A stretch of DNA of 64,000 nucleotides from Cellulomonas marina (GTDB lineage Bacteria; Actinomycetota; Actinomycetes; Actinomycetales; Cellulomonadaceae). This document shows positions 1-8,622 of this stretch, piece by piece. The notes under the pieces were generated by a model. That model searched no databases, was not told the DNA's origin, and was given only the letters and a program-made list of their open reading frames with translations. How positions within the stretch are numbered: the first letter of the stretch is position 1; the number at the start of each line of letters is the position of its first letter. Made by a program: the position numbers and the translations under genes. Where the stretch lies: assembly GCF_900111925.1 (NCBI RefSeq), contig NZ_FOKA01000006.1, positions 1 to 64,000 on the forward strand. The letters run 5' to 3'.

Positions 1-220
1 TCCCGACCCGGGTGTCCAGGTCCCGGTGCCGGTACCCGTTGCGGCGGTTGACCCGGTCCTGGCTGCGCTGGCCCCACTCGGCGCCGCACACCGCGTCGGC
101 ATCCGCCGAGAGCAGCACGTCGATGAACGTGCTCAGCAGGTGACGCATCAGATCTGGGGAAGCCTGCTCCAGGTGCTCGTGCAAGAACCGGGCAGGGTCG
201 ATACTCGTCGGTGCGGTCAT
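1..220 (-). CDS. IS256-family transposase, N-terminal part (runs off the left edge)
   Basis: Reading the minus strand from ATG at 220 gives about 73 residues with no stop before the edge. The peptide has the IS256/mutator transposase N-terminal hallmarks: SPDLMRHLL, then LLSADADAVCGAEWG, then RRNGYRHRDLDTRVG. This region precedes the DDE catalytic domain, which lies outside the window. The element end must fall just right of 220, where there are short inverted repeats (about 234-262 and a palindrome at 265-279). The next gene, a hipA homologue, lacks its 5' end exactly there, so the element probably inserted into or beside hipA. Only the N-terminus is visible, so activity cannot be judged. 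Confidence 0.85.
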   Translation of the reverse strand, partial: MTAPTSIDPARFLHEHLEQASPDLMRHLLSTFIDVLLSADADAVCGAEWGQRSQDRVNRRNGYRHRDLDTRVG

Positions 221-490
221 CGTGTTGCTCCACTTCGAGAGTGCTGTGAGAGGTTCACTCGAAGGGTCACGCGGTGACCGCGTCCTCGTCTACGACGACG
301 CGCCCACCGGGCTACCGGTACACCACTCTGCTGGACTCAACTCCCCCACCCGGCACGGGCGCGCGCCTGGCTCGAGGGACTCCTTCCGGAGGGGCGCGCG
401 CGCACCCACCAGGCCGTCGAGGTCGGGGTCGACCCGGAGGACACGCTGGGGTTCCTCGCCATCTACGGCCGCGACACCGCCGGAGCCCTG

Positions 491-1561
491 GTGCTCGTCC
501 CGGCAGGGGAGACGTCGGTCGACCGCATCGGTCACCTCGAGACCGTCGACGACGAGGAGATCGCCCGCATGCTGCTCCGGGCTGCCGGGCGAGCGGGAGG
601 GGCGAGCGGCCGTCGGGACTCACTCACCTCGCTCCCCGGCATGGAGCCGAAGATCGCGCTCGCCCTGGACCCGCAGGGGCGGTGGAACCGGTGCGTGGAC
701 GGGGCGCCGTCCACCCACATCCTCAAGCTGTCGCGCGAGGCCGGCAGCGCCACCGCTGACACGATCGACACCGAGGCGGCCGCGCTGGACCTGGCCCGGC
801 GGATCGGCCTCACCACCGTCGACGCCCACGTGGCGACCTTCGGCGGCGTGCGGGCGATCGTCGTCAGCCGCTACGACCGGATCGCCTCTTCAGACGGGGT
901 CACCGCGCGGCTCCACCAGGAGGACTGCGCCCAGGCGATGGGACTCGACACCCGCAATCCCGACAGGAAGTTCCAGTTCGGGCGCTCGCTGCCCTCGCTG
1001 CTCAGGATCGCGCAGCTGCTGCGTGAGGGCGCCTCGGAGCCGGACGAGCTGCTGCGCCTGACGACCTTCAACCTGGCCATCGGGAACACCGACGCCCACG
1101 CCAAGAACATCTCCCTGCTGCACCCGGACGACGGCACGGTGTCGCTGGCACCGGCCTACGACGTCGCGATGCACCTGCACGCGGACGTGCCCGGCGAGAG
1201 CGCCATGGACATCGCCGGCCGACGCGCCATGCGCGACGTCACCGGACCCGACCTGCTTCAGGAAGCCATGAGCTGGGGCATGCCTGCGCGTCGCGCCGAA
1301 CGCGTCGTCGCGGCCACCCTCGACGAGCTGCGCACCGCGCTGGAGGAGATCGACCGCGACCGGCACCCCGGCGTCCGCGATCTGGCGTGGCGCACCGTCG
1401 AGAAGCGCACGCAGCAGCTCGCGGACCAGCTCGCACCCGTGCAGCGTGCTGCGCGTCCCCAGGGGCGCGCGCACGCGACGCAGCCGCGCCGACCGAAGGG
1501 CAGCCCGCGCGGCGGGCAGTTCGGCACGATGCATCGCTCCGAGCCCGACCCTGAGCCGTGA
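491..1561 (+). CDS. hipA: HipA-family Ser/Thr kinase toxin, 5'-truncated (possible pseudogene)
   Basis: HipA toxins are kinases; the E. coli enzyme phosphorylates glutamyl-tRNA synthetase and causes growth arrest unless held by HipB. Visible motifs: the SLPGMEPKIAL loop (residues 47-57), ATP-binding lysine in HILK (K79), SRYDR (126-130), HQEDCAQAMG (142-151), the catalytic loop NTDAHAKN (199-206) and YDVA (223-226). The kinase core therefore looks intact. The N-terminal subdomain does not. The same frame continues upstream with recognisable HipA sequence (RAWLEGLLPEG, then LGFLAIYGRDTAGAL, about 362-490), but no start codon is found between the stop at 275 and GTG 491, and the first 40-50 family residues are missing. 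No hipB is visible. The C-terminal tail ends in a GSPRGGQF motif. The start at 491 is simply the first available codon and lies inside the domain. Confidence 0.75.
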   Translation: MLVPAGETSVDRIGHLETVDDEEIARMLLRAAGRAGGASGRRDSLTSLPGMEPKIALALDPQGRWNRCVDGAPSTHILKLSREAGSATADTIDTEAAALDLARRIGLTTVDAHVATFGGVRAIVVSRYDRIASSDGVTARLHQEDCAQAMGLDTRNPDRKFQFGRSLPSLLRIAQLLREGASEPDELLRLTTFNLAIGNTDAHAKNISLLHPDDGTVSLAPAYDVAMHLHADVPGESAMDIAGRRAMRDVTGPDLLQEAMSWGMPARRAERVVAATLDELRTALEEIDRDRHPGVRDLAWRTVEKRTQQLADQLAPVQRAARPQGRAHATQPRRPKGSPRGGQFGTMHRSEPDPEP

Positions 1562-1742
1562 CGGTACGGGCGGCGAGGAGTTCGGCACCGCGATCTCCGC
1601 CGACGGCAGTCCCGGACCATGCCCTTGTCGGCGCGCAGGGCCGCCACAGCTCGGCGAGGATCACGACGTAGTGCCGCCCGGCTCTTGCGCCTGCGCGATA
1701 GCCTGGGCGCGGATCGACAACCGAACACGCTGCTCGAGCCGT

Positions 1743-1965
1743 GGTGGGAGAGCTCCCGCCGCACCCACCGGCGCGACGCCGTAGGAGCAACCCTCCCCGG
1801 GAAACTCTCAGGCCCCCGCACCGCCACGGCGAGGCGACTCTGGAAAGCGGCCGCCCGTCCCCGACGGGCCGGCCCACCGACGGTGCAAGCCGGCGCGTCC
1901 CGCACGACGGACCGGCGAAGCTCTCAGGTCGTGCGCCCGCAGGCGCGCCGATGACAGAGCGGGGA
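1743..1965 (+). promoter_or_regulatory. Tandem glycine riboswitch
   Basis: Two consecutive glycine aptamers precede gcvP. Aptamer I (about 1743-1850) opens with GGGAGAGC, has GGAAACTCTCAGG in the middle and closes with ACTCTGGAAAGCGG. Aptamer II (about 1879-1965) opens with GGTGCAAGCC, has GGCGAAGCTCTCAGGT and closes with GATGACAGAGCGGGGA. These are the conserved blocks of the family, in order and twice. The GTG of gcvP starts 47 nt downstream. Glycine binding is known to switch such leaders on, so the operon should be induced by glycine. No obvious intrinsic terminator sits between aptamer II and the gene, which favours translational control (inference). The remaining part of the 450-bp hipA-gcvP gap (1562-1742) shows nothing recognisable. 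Confidence 0.93.
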
Positions 1966-2011
1966 GCCCCCTGCCCGTCCCGGCCTGCCCGGACGACCCC
2001 GTGGAGCCCCC

Positions 2012-5000
2012 GTGACCGACCAGCTCGAGCGCACCCTGCCCGCCGGCGCCACCGGCACGTCCGGTACCGACGCCCCCGTCATTGCGACGCACGGCGACGA
2101 GTGGTCGCCGGCCGCCACCATCTTCGCCGACCGGCACGTCGGCCCGCGCGGTACCGAGGCCGAGCACATGCTGTCCGCGCTCGGCTACGCGGACCTCGAC
2201 GCCTTCGTCGACGCCGCGGTCCCCGCCGCCATCCGCTCGGAGCGCCCCCTCGACCTGCCGGCCGCGCGCTCGGAGGAGGAGGTCCTGGCGGCCCTGCGCG
2301 GCATCGCCGACCGCAACCGCGTGCTCACCTCCATGATCGGCCAGGGCTACAGCGGCACCATCACGCCGCCGGTCATCCGCCGCAACCTGCTCGAGTCGCC
2401 GGCCTGGTACACCGCCTACACGCCCTACCAGCCGGAGATCTCCCAGGGCCGGCTCGAGGCGCTGCTCACCTTCCAGACCGTGGTCTCCGACCTCACCGGC
2501 CTGCCCACGGCCAACGCCTCCCTGCTCGACGAGGCCACCGCCGTCGCCGAGGCCGTCGCGCTCATGTGGCGCGCGCAGAAGAACGCTCCCGGCACGGTCG
2601 TGCTCGACGCGGACCTGTTCGGGCAGTCCCTCGCGGTGACCCTCGGGCGCGCGAACGCGATCGGCCTGCCGGTCGTCGTCGCGGACCTCACCCAGGGCCT
2701 GCCGGAGGTCGAGGGCAAGCTCCTCGGGGTCGTCGTGCAGCAGGTCGGGGCGTCCGGGCGGGCGCTGGACCTCGGTCCGGTCGTCTCCGCCGCGCACGAG
2801 CAGGGGGCGCTCGTCACCGTCGCCGCGGACCTGCTCGCGCTGACGCTGCTGCAGGCCCCCGGCGACCTCGGCGCCGACGTGGCCGTCGGGTCCGCGCAGC
2901 GCTTCGGCGTGCCGCTGTTCGGGGGCGGCCCGCACGCGGCCTTCGTCGCCGTCCGGGCCGGGCTGGAGCGCACGCTGCCCGGGCGGCTCGTCGGCGTGAG
3001 CCTCGACGCGGACGGCGCGCCGGCCTACCGGCTCGCGCTGCAGACGCGCGAGCAGCACATCCGCCGCGAGAAGGCGACGAGCAACATCTGCACGGCCCAG
3101 GCGCTCCTGGCCGTCGTCGCCGCCATGTACGCCGTCCACCACGGGCCGGACGGGCTGCGCGCCATCGCCGAGCGGGTGCACGGCCGCGCCGTGTCCGTGG
3201 CCGACGCGCTGCGCGGGCACGGGCTGACGGTCGAGCACGCGGAGGTCTTCGACACCGTGCGCGTCGTCGTGCCGGGGCGCGCCGGCGCGGTCCTCGCGGC
3301 TGCGGAGGCGCGGGGCATCAACCTCTGGGCGCCCGACGCGGACCACGTCCAGGTGGCCTGCGACGAGCGGACGACCGCCGACCACGTCGTGCAGGTCGTC
3401 GAGGCGTTCGCCGAGGCGGCGGTGCTGGGCGAGGCCGACGGCACCGACGGCGACGACGCCGTCGTCGCCACGACGCCCGGCGTCACGGTGCTCGACGCCG
3501 CCACGCCGCCCGCGCACCTGCTGCGCACGTCGGACTACCTCACGCACCCCGTCTTCCACCGCCACCGCTCGGAGACGGCGATGCTGCGCTTCCTGCGCCG
3601 GCTGTCGGACCTGGACCTGGCGCTCGACCGCACGATGATCCCGCTGGGCTCCTGCACCATGAAGCTCAACGCGACGGTGGAGATGGAGCCCATCTCCTGG
3701 CCGGGCTTCGCGGACGTGCACCCCTACGCCCCGGCCGACCAGACCCGCGGCTACGCGGAGCTCGTCGAGCAGCTCCAGGGCTGGCTGGCCGAGATCACGG
3801 GCTACGCGGCGGTGTCCGTGCAGCCCAACGCCGGCAGCCAGGGCGAGCTCGCGGGCCTGCTCGCGATCCACGCCTACCACCAGGCGAACCGCGCCGAGGG
3901 TGAGCCCGACCGCGACGTGTGCCTCATCCCCGCCTCCGCGCACGGCACGAACGCGGCGTCCGCGGCGCTCGCGGGCCTGCGCGTCGTCGTCGTCGCCACC
4001 GCGCCGGACGGGTCCGTCGACCTGGCCGACCTCGACGCGAAGCTCGAGCAGCACGGCCCGCGCGTCGCCGCGATCATGCTCACCTACCCCTCGACGCACG
4101 GCGTGTACGAGGAGCACGTGCGCGAGGTGACCGGCCGCGTCCACGCCGCGGGCGGCCAGGTGTACATCGACGGCGCGAACCTCAACGCCCTCGTCGGGCT
4201 GGCGCGCCCGGCCGAGCTGGGCGGCGACGTGTCCCACCTCAACCTGCACAAGACGTTCTGCATCCCGCACGGCGGGGGCGGGCCGGGCGTCGGGCCGGTC
4301 GCGGTCGCCGCGCACCTGGTGCCCTATCTGCCCGGGGACCCGACGCCGGAGCGCCTGCGCTCCCGTGCGCCGCACCCCGCGGCCGGCGGTGCGGCGGGCG
4401 GTGCGGCGGCGTCCGACGAGGTGCGGGCCGACGAGCGCGCGGGCCGTCCGGGGGCGGTGCTCGTCGCCCCCGGGGACGTCCCGCTGGCCGGCACGCCGGT
4501 GTCGGCGGCGCCGTGGGGGTCGGCCGGGATCCTGCCGATCTCCTGGGCGTACGTCGCGCTCATGGGGCCCGACGGCCTGCGGCGGGCGACCGAGACCGCA
4601 GTCCTGGCGGCGAACTACCTCGCCGTGCGGCTGCGCGACCACTTCCCGGTGCTCTACACCGGCCCGGGCGGGCACGTCGCGCACGAGTGCATCCTCGACC
4701 TGCGGCCGCTCACCGCCGAGACGGGCGTGACCGCCGAGGACGTGGCCAAGCGGCTCATGGACTACGGCTTCCACGCCCCGACGCTGTCGTTCCCCGTGCC
4801 GGGCACCCTCATGGTGGAGCCGACGGAGAGCGAGGACCTCGGCGAGCTCGACCGCTTCGTCGACGCCCTCGTCGCCATCCGCGGCGAGATCGACGCGGTG
4901 GCGCAGGGCCGCTGGCCGTTGGCCGACTCCCCGCTGCGCCGCGCGCCGCACACCGCCGCGAGCGTGTCCGCCGACGCGTGGGACCTGCCGTACGGCCGCG

Positions 5001-5143
5001 AGCTGGCGGCCTTCCCCGTGCCGGGGCTGCGGCGCGCGAAGTACTGGCCGCCGGTGCGACGCATCGACGGCGCCCGCGGGGACCGCACGCTCGTGTGCTC
5101 CTGCCCGCCGGTCAGCGCGTTCGACCAGGGGGACCGGGCGTGA
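2012..5143 (+). CDS. gcvP: Glycine dehydrogenase (decarboxylating), P-protein
   Basis: P-protein of the glycine cleavage system: PLP-dependent decarboxylation of glycine with transfer of the aminomethyl group to lipoyl-GcvH. At 1043 residues it is longer than the usual 950-960, with an about 40-residue N-terminal extension, an insert near residues 775-815 and a C-terminal extension. The two homologous aminotransferase-fold halves are visible; PLP-binding Lys is K747 in [18 protein letters not shown]. Other family blocks seen are [18 protein letters not shown] and [10 protein letters not shown]. It starts with GTG at 2012 behind a short GGAG and directly follows the glycine riboswitch. The stop overlaps the gcvT start (GTGA), so translation is probably coupled. 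Confidence 0.97.
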   Translation: MTDQLERTLPAGATGTSGTDAPVIATHGDEWSPAATIFADRHVGPRGTEAEHMLSALGYADLDAFVDAAVPAAIRSERPLDLPAARSEEEVLAALRGIADRNRVLTSMIGQGYSGTITPPVIRRNLLESPAWYTAYTPYQPEISQGRLEALLTFQTVVSDLTGLPTANASLLDEATAVAEAVALMWRAQKNAPGTVVLDADLFGQSLAVTLGRANAIGLPVVVADLTQGLPEVEGKLLGVVVQQVGASGRALDLGPVVSAAHEQGALVTVAADLLALTLLQAPGDLGADVAVGSAQRFGVPLFGGGPHAAFVAVRAGLERTLPGRLVGVSLDADGAPAYRLALQTREQHIRREKATSNICTAQALLAVVAAMYAVHHGPDGLRAIAERVHGRAVSVADALRGHGLTVEHAEVFDTVRVVVPGRAGAVLAAAEARGINLWAPDADHVQVACDERTTADHVVQVVEAFAEAAVLGEADGTDGDDAVVATTPGVTVLDAATPPAHLLRTSDYLTHPVFHRHRSETAMLRFLRRLSDLDLALDRTMIPLGSCTMKLNATVEMEPISWPGFADVHPYAPADQTRGYAELVEQLQGWLAEITGYAAVSVQPNAGSQGELAGLLAIHAYHQANRAEGEPDRDVCLIPASAHGTNAASAALAGLRVVVVATAPDGSVDLADLDAKLEQHGPRVAAIMLTYPSTHGVYEEHVREVTGRVHAAGGQVYIDGANLNALVGLARPAELGGDVSHLNLHKTFCIPHGGGGPGVGPVAVAAHLVPYLPGDPTPERLRSRAPHPAAGGAAGGAAASDEVRADERAGRPGAVLVAPGDVPLAGTPVSAAPWGSAGILPISWAYVALMGPDGLRRATETAVLAANYLAVRLRDHFPVLYTGPGGHVAHECILDLRPLTAETGVTAEDVAKRLMDYGFHAPTLSFPVPGTLMVEPTESEDLGELDRFVDALVAIRGEIDAVAQGRWPLADSPLRRAPHTAASVSADAWDLPYGRELAAFPVPGLRRAKYWPPVRRIDGARGDRTLVCSCPPVSAFDQGDRA

Positions 5144-6396
5144 GCGGGGACGTGACGGTGGGCACGACGACTGACGCGACGACGGGCACGCCGACCGGCA
5201 CCACGACGGACTCGACGCGGCGGTCCCCGCTGCACGACGAGCACGTCGCCCTCGGCGGGACGCTCGTGCCGTTCGCCGGCTGGACGATGCCGCTGCGCTA
5301 CACCTCGGACCTGGCGGAGCACACGGCCGTCCGGACCGCGGCGGGGCTGTTCGACCTGTCGCACATGGGCGAGATCGTCGTCGAGGGCCCGGGCGCCGGC
5401 GCGTTCCTCGACCGGGCGCTCGTCGGGGCGCTGTCGGCCCTGCGCGTGCTCGGCGCCCGCTACACGATGCTCTGCCGGGAGGACGGCGGGGTGCTCGACG
5501 ACCTCGTCGTCTACCGCACGGGCGACGAGGCGTACCTCGTCGTCGCGAACGCGGCCAACCACGAGGTCGTCCTGGCGGCGCTGCGCGAGCGGGCGGCGGC
5601 CGCGGCGGGTGTCGTCGGCGAGGTGCGGGTCGAGGACCGGTCGGCGGCGACCGCGCTCGTCGCCGTGCAGGGTCCGCGGGCGCTGGACGTGCTCGTCGCT
5701 CTGCCGGGGCTCGTGCTGGCGGCGGGGCCGGACGGGTCGGTCACCGACCTGCCCACCGGGCTGGCGGTGCTGAAGTACTACGCCTGCCTGCCGGCAGCCG
5801 TCGACGGGCGGCCGGTGCTCCTCGCGCGGACCGGCTACACGGGGGAGGACGGGTTCGAGCTGTTCTGCGACGCGGCCGACGCCCCCGCGCTGTGGCGCGC
5901 GCTGCTGGCGGTCGGGACGCCGCTCGGCCTGGTACCCGCGGGCCTGGCCGCCCGGGACAGCCTGCGCCTCGAGGCCGGGATGCCGCTCTACGGGCACGAG
6001 CTGGACACCACGACGACGCCGTTCGAGGCCGGGCTGGGCCGCGTGGTCCGCCTGGACAAGGTCGACGCCGCCGGGGAGCCGGTGCCGTTCGTCGGGCGGG
6101 AGGCGTTGGCCGCCCGCGCCGGCTCGGCACCCGCGCGCGTGCTCGTCGGGCTGGAGGGCCTGGGCCGGCGGGCCGCCCGGGAGGGCTATCCGGTCCTGGC
6201 GTCCGCCGCCGCCGACGCGCCGCGCGTCGGCACGGTGACGTCCGGGGCGCCGTCGCCGACGCTGGGCCGGCCCGTCGCCATGGCCTACGTGACGCCGGAG
6301 CTGTCGGCGCCGGGGACGGAGCTGGCCGTCGACGTGCGCGGCCGCCCCGAGCCCGTGCGGGTCGTGGCGTTGCCGTTCTACCGCCGCGCGCGCTGA
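5140..6396 (+). CDS. gcvT: Aminomethyltransferase, T-protein
   Basis: T-protein of glycine cleavage: releases ammonia from aminomethyl-lipoyl-GcvH and passes the one-carbon unit to tetrahydrofolate. Family blocks read in order: [80 protein letters not shown] and [18 protein letters not shown]. The chosen GTG at 5140 overlaps the gcvP stop by 3 nt and gives 418 residues, with a Thr-rich, low-complexity tail of about 28 residues before the conserved domain. A GTG at 5152 or 5158 would remove part of that tail and cannot be excluded. Confidence 0.94.
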   Translation: MSGDVTVGTTTDATTGTPTGTTTDSTRRSPLHDEHVALGGTLVPFAGWTMPLRYTSDLAEHTAVRTAAGLFDLSHMGEIVVEGPGAGAFLDRALVGALSALRVLGARYTMLCREDGGVLDDLVVYRTGDEAYLVVANAANHEVVLAALRERAAAAAGVVGEVRVEDRSAATALVAVQGPRALDVLVALPGLVLAAGPDGSVTDLPTGLAVLKYYACLPAAVDGRPVLLARTGYTGEDGFELFCDAADAPALWRALLAVGTPLGLVPAGLAARDSLRLEAGMPLYGHELDTTTTPFEAGLGRVVRLDKVDAAGEPVPFVGREALAARAGSAPARVLVGLEGLGRRAAREGYPVLASAAADAPRVGTVTSGAPSPTLGRPVAMAYVTPELSAPGTELAVDVRGRPEPVRVVALPFYRRAR

Positions 6397-6471
6397 CCCC
6401 TACCCCCTGGCGCGACCCCTGGCGCGACCCCCTAGCGTGACCCCCGACCGTCCCCACCCGGAGGAGACCCC

Positions 6472-6849
6472 ATGACGTCGCCCGAGCTGCCCGCCGACCT
6501 GCACTACACCGCCGAGCACGAGTGGCTGCGCGACGGCGAGCCCGCCACGTTCGGCATCACCGCCGTGGCCGCCGACGCGCTCGGGGACGTCGTCTACCTC
6601 GAGCTGCCGGCCGTGGGCGACGAGGTCACGGCCGGCGCGGTCGTCGGCGAGATCGAGTCGACGAAGTCCGTCTCCGAGCTCTACTCCCCGGTGACCGGCA
6701 CGGTCGTCGAGGTGAACACCGCGGCCGTCGACGACCCCTCCGTCGTCAACGCCGACCCGTACGGCGCCGGCTGGCTGCTCAAGGTCGACGTGACGGCTAC
6801 CGGGTCGCTGCTCACCGCCGAGGAGTACGCGGCCGGCACCGCGGGCTGA
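6472..6849 (+). CDS. gcvH: Glycine cleavage system H protein
   Basis: Lipoyl carrier that shuttles the aminomethyl and reducing equivalents between P-, T- and L-proteins. The 125-residue length is typical. It reads [10 protein letters not shown] near the start and the lipoylation site [18 protein letters not shown] with K65. GGAGGAG lies 8 nt before the ATG. It is the last gene of the gcv operon: lpd (L-protein) is not here, as is usual since it is shared with other dehydrogenases. A short 12-bp repeat fills the 75-nt gap after gcvT, and a strong hairpin follows. Confidence 0.97.
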   Translation: MTSPELPADLHYTAEHEWLRDGEPATFGITAVAADALGDVVYLELPAVGDEVTAGAVVGEIESTKSVSELYSPVTGTVVEVNTAAVDDPSVVNADPYGAGWLLKVDVTATGSLLTAEEYAAGTAG

Positions 6850-6895
6850 CCGCGGCTCCGCCGCACGACGACCGCCGTACGACGACGGCAGCCGC

Positions 6896-6929
6896 ACGAC
6901 GCCGGGACCCGGGAGGGTCCCGGCGTCGT
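6896..6929 (+). terminator. Intrinsic-type hairpin after gcvH
   Basis: A perfect 14-bp GC-rich stem (6896-6909 pairing with 6916-6929) around a 6-nt loop begins 46 nt after the gcvH stop. There is no U-tract, which is common for hairpin terminators in high-GC actinobacteria. It ends the gcv operon and insulates the downstream LuxR-type gene. Confidence 0.8.
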
Positions 6930-6999
6930 CGTGTCCGCGCACGTATCAGGACGCTCCTCCGGCGTTCCTGCTGTGCCGAGGGGCGCGGAAAAGGTCGCG

Positions 7000-7023
7000 T
7001 CGTTCACCCAAACCGGTGAACGA
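7000..7023. promoter_or_regulatory. 24-bp palindrome upstream of the LuxR-type gene
   Basis: Perfect 9-bp arms TCGTTCACC and GGTGAACGA are separated by 6 nt. The site lies about 130 bp upstream of the orphan HTH gene at 7152 and well clear of the gcvH terminator. Symmetry and position suggest a dimeric repressor or activator operator. No regulator can be assigned from sequence alone. Confidence 0.5.
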
Positions 7024-7151
7024 TGGGCTCCGAACCCCCCGTGTCAGAAGAAGTCGCGGAAACGGCGTCATAGGCGTGAGCGGGGCACCTCTCATGCACG
7101 ACGCACACGGACGGACCCCTGCCGGGGGCCGTCGGAACCCGGAGGGCCCAG

Positions 7152-7385
7152 ATGAGCACCATGGTCGAGATGCGCGAGCCGATGACGTCCCTCGTCACGC
7201 TGACACGTCGCGAGCGCGTCGTGCTGGCCGAGCTGGGTGAGGACGTGACGCTCGAGGAGATCGCCACGCGCCTGTTCGTCACCCGCAACACGGTGAAGAG
7301 CCAGGTCCGCAGCGTCTACAAGAAGATCGGCGTCTCCACGCGCCACGAGGCCGTGGCCTGGGCGATCGCCCACGGCATCCGCTGA
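7152..7385 (+). CDS. Orphan LuxR/GerE-type HTH protein (77 aa)
   Basis: A stand-alone DNA-binding domain with no receiver, PAS or ligand domain. It reads LTRRERVVLAELGEDVTLEEIATRLFVT and then RNTVKSQVRSVYKKIGVSTRHEAV, the complete four-helix GerE fold with recognition helix NTVKSQVRSVYKKI. GGAGG stands 8 nt before ATG 7152. Such single-domain proteins act as transcription factors in other actinobacteria, but the target is unknown. A perfect palindrome lies in its upstream region. It is not obviously in an operon with the Nudix gene 58 nt downstream, though co-transcription is possible. Confidence 0.85.
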   Translation: MSTMVEMREPMTSLVTLTRRERVVLAELGEDVTLEEIATRLFVTRNTVKSQVRSVYKKIGVSTRHEAVAWAIAHGIR

Positions 7386-7443
7386 CGCACCCCGCAGGAC
7401 CGCCGCCGGGCGGAGCAGGCAGCCCGGCTGGCAGGATCGGCGC

Positions 7444-7878
7444 ATGACCGGCTCGCAGCCCACCCTCGTCGTGGCAGCCGCCCTCGTCGACGACCTCGAC
7501 GCGCCCACCGTCCTGCTCAGCGCTCGTCGCCGCACGCCGGCCAGCCTCGCCGGCCGCTGGGAGTTCCCCGGCGGCAAGGTGGAGCCGGGCGAGACGCCGG
7601 AGGAGGCCCTCCACCGCGAGCTGCGCGAGGAGCTCGGCGTCGCCGTCGGGCTGGGGGACGAGGTCCCCGGGCCCGAGGACGGCGTCTGGCGCATCACCCC
7701 CACGCACGTGCTGCGGCTCTGGCTGGCCGAGGTGGTCAGCGGCGTGCCGGCCCCCCTCGTCGAGCACGACGAGCTGCGCTGGCTCCCGGCCGGGCAGTGG
7801 TTCGACGTGCCGTGGTTGGACGCCGACGTCCCCATCGTCACGGCCGTCGTCGCGCTGACCAGCGCGGACGCTGCCTGA
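7444..7878 (+). CDS. Nudix hydrolase, MutT/8-oxo-dGTP-diphosphatase-like
   Basis: A 144-residue protein with a perfect Nudix box at G44-V66, matching GX5EX7REUXEEXGU (glutamates E59, E62 and E63 bind the metal). It begins VVAAALVDD, has LSARRRTPASLAGRWEFPGG and ends with the HDELRWLPAGQW block typical of MutT/NudG-type pyrophosphohydrolases acting on oxidised or modified (d)NTPs. The substrate cannot be fixed by sequence. The ATG follows AGGATCGGCGC, a spacing that would fit a very short 5' leader. Confidence 0.9.
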   Translation: MTGSQPTLVVAAALVDDLDAPTVLLSARRRTPASLAGRWEFPGGKVEPGETPEEALHRELREELGVAVGLGDEVPGPEDGVWRITPTHVLRLWLAEVVSGVPAPLVEHDELRWLPAGQWFDVPWLDADVPIVTAVVALTSADAA

Positions 7879-7928
7879 GCTCGTCTCGTTCGTCCTGGGC
7901 GAACGAGGCCACGACCGCCCTCGAAGGG

Positions 7929-7958
7929 CTGGCACTCACGTGCGTCGAGTGCTATAAC
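7929..7958 (+). promoter_or_regulatory. CIRCE element (HrcA operator) overlapping the hsp20 promoter
   Basis: CTGGCACTC-N9-GAGTGCTAT matches the CIRCE consensus TTAGCACTC-N9-GAGTGCTAA at 14 of 18 arm positions, with the exact 9-nt spacer (7929-7955). The right arm runs into TATAAC (7953-7958), a good -10 box, and the left arm supplies a -35-like CTGGCA 18 bp upstream. Bound HrcA would therefore block the promoter. The hsp20 start lies about 95 nt downstream. Confidence 0.85.
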
Positions 7959-8052
7959 ATCTCCCGTAGCCGCTGCGCGGTGACGCCGACCGCCACCGCG
8001 TGAGCGCCCCGGCGCCGGGAGGTCCGGCGCCGTCCCGAGGGAGGTGACGGCT

Positions 8053-8493
8053 GTGGCTACGCGACTCGACCCGTTCCAGGAGATGGACCGTCTGCTCGGC
8101 CAGATGTTCGCGGCCGACCGCGCGACGGCCAGCATGCCGATGGACCTGTACCGGTCCGGCGACCACTACGTCCTGCACGTCGACCTGCCGGGCGCGGACC
8201 CGGGGACGATCGACGTGAACGTCGAGGACCGCACCCTGACGATCCGCGCCCAGCGCACGCCGCGCACGGAGCAGGACGTCCAGTGGCTGGCCAAGGAGCG
8301 GCCCGTGGGCACCTACGCCCGGCAGCTCACCGTCGGCCGCGGGCTCGCGCTCGACCGGATCTCGGCCACCTACGCCGACGGCGTCCTCACGCTGACGATC
8401 CCCGTCGCCGAGGAGGCGAAGCCGCGGCGCATCGAGGTGCAGCACGGCGGCAGCGCCACCCAGATCGGCGCGTCGGAGCCGGCCAGCGCCTGA
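8053..8493 (+). CDS. Hsp20/alpha-crystallin small heat-shock protein
   Basis: ATP-independent holdase that keeps denatured proteins soluble. The 146-residue protein starts MATRLDPFQEMDRLLGQMF, followed by an alpha-crystallin domain (about residues 35-125: MDLYRSGDHYVLHVDLPG, then YADGVLTLTIPV) and a short C-terminal tail; the IxI-type anchor is not obvious. I chose GTG 8053 because GGGAGGTGA sits 7 nt upstream and the residues match the family start; GTG 8044 lies inside that Shine-Dalgarno. A CIRCE operator covers the promoter, so HrcA should control it. A strong terminator follows, making it monocistronic. Confidence 0.93.
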   Translation: MATRLDPFQEMDRLLGQMFAADRATASMPMDLYRSGDHYVLHVDLPGADPGTIDVNVEDRTLTIRAQRTPRTEQDVQWLAKERPVGTYARQLTVGRGLALDRISATYADGVLTLTIPVAEEAKPRRIEVQHGGSATQIGASEPASA

Positions 8494-8540
8494 TCCGGCT
8501 GCGTGATCCGGCTGCCGGTCGGCTGCGCCGGCACCGACAG

Positions 8541-8575
8541 CGAGAGCCCGGGACCGCGAGGGTCCCGGGCTCTCG
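8541..8575 (+). terminator. Terminator hairpin after hsp20
   Basis: A perfect 15-bp stem (8541-8555 with 8561-8575) closes on a 5-nt loop. It lies between hsp20 and the convergent metE, so it can act in both directions. Short GTCAGGCGTCAG-like direct repeats follow at about 8585-8635, running into the metE stop. Confidence 0.8.
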
Positions 8576-8622
8576 CCGCGTGAGGCGTCAGCGTCAGGCG
8601 TCAGCCGTCAGGTGTCAGACCG

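Noticed and set aside
26-277. 83-residue plus-strand frame at the left edge
   Set aside because: Antisense to the IS256 transposase N-terminus, which has clear family sequence.
1562-1742. Possible small gene or promoter before the glycine riboswitch
   Set aside because: No convincing start/Shine-Dalgarno pair, no family likeness, and no clear -35/-10 pair by eye.
1808-4951. A 1047-residue minus-strand open frame across gcvP
   Set aside because: Low-complexity Arg/Gly/Asp/His sequence antisense to a well-supported gcvP; a by-product of very high GC.
8044-8052. GTG 8044 as start of hsp20
   Set aside because: It is inside the Shine-Dalgarno for GTG 8053, and the three extra residues are not family-like.
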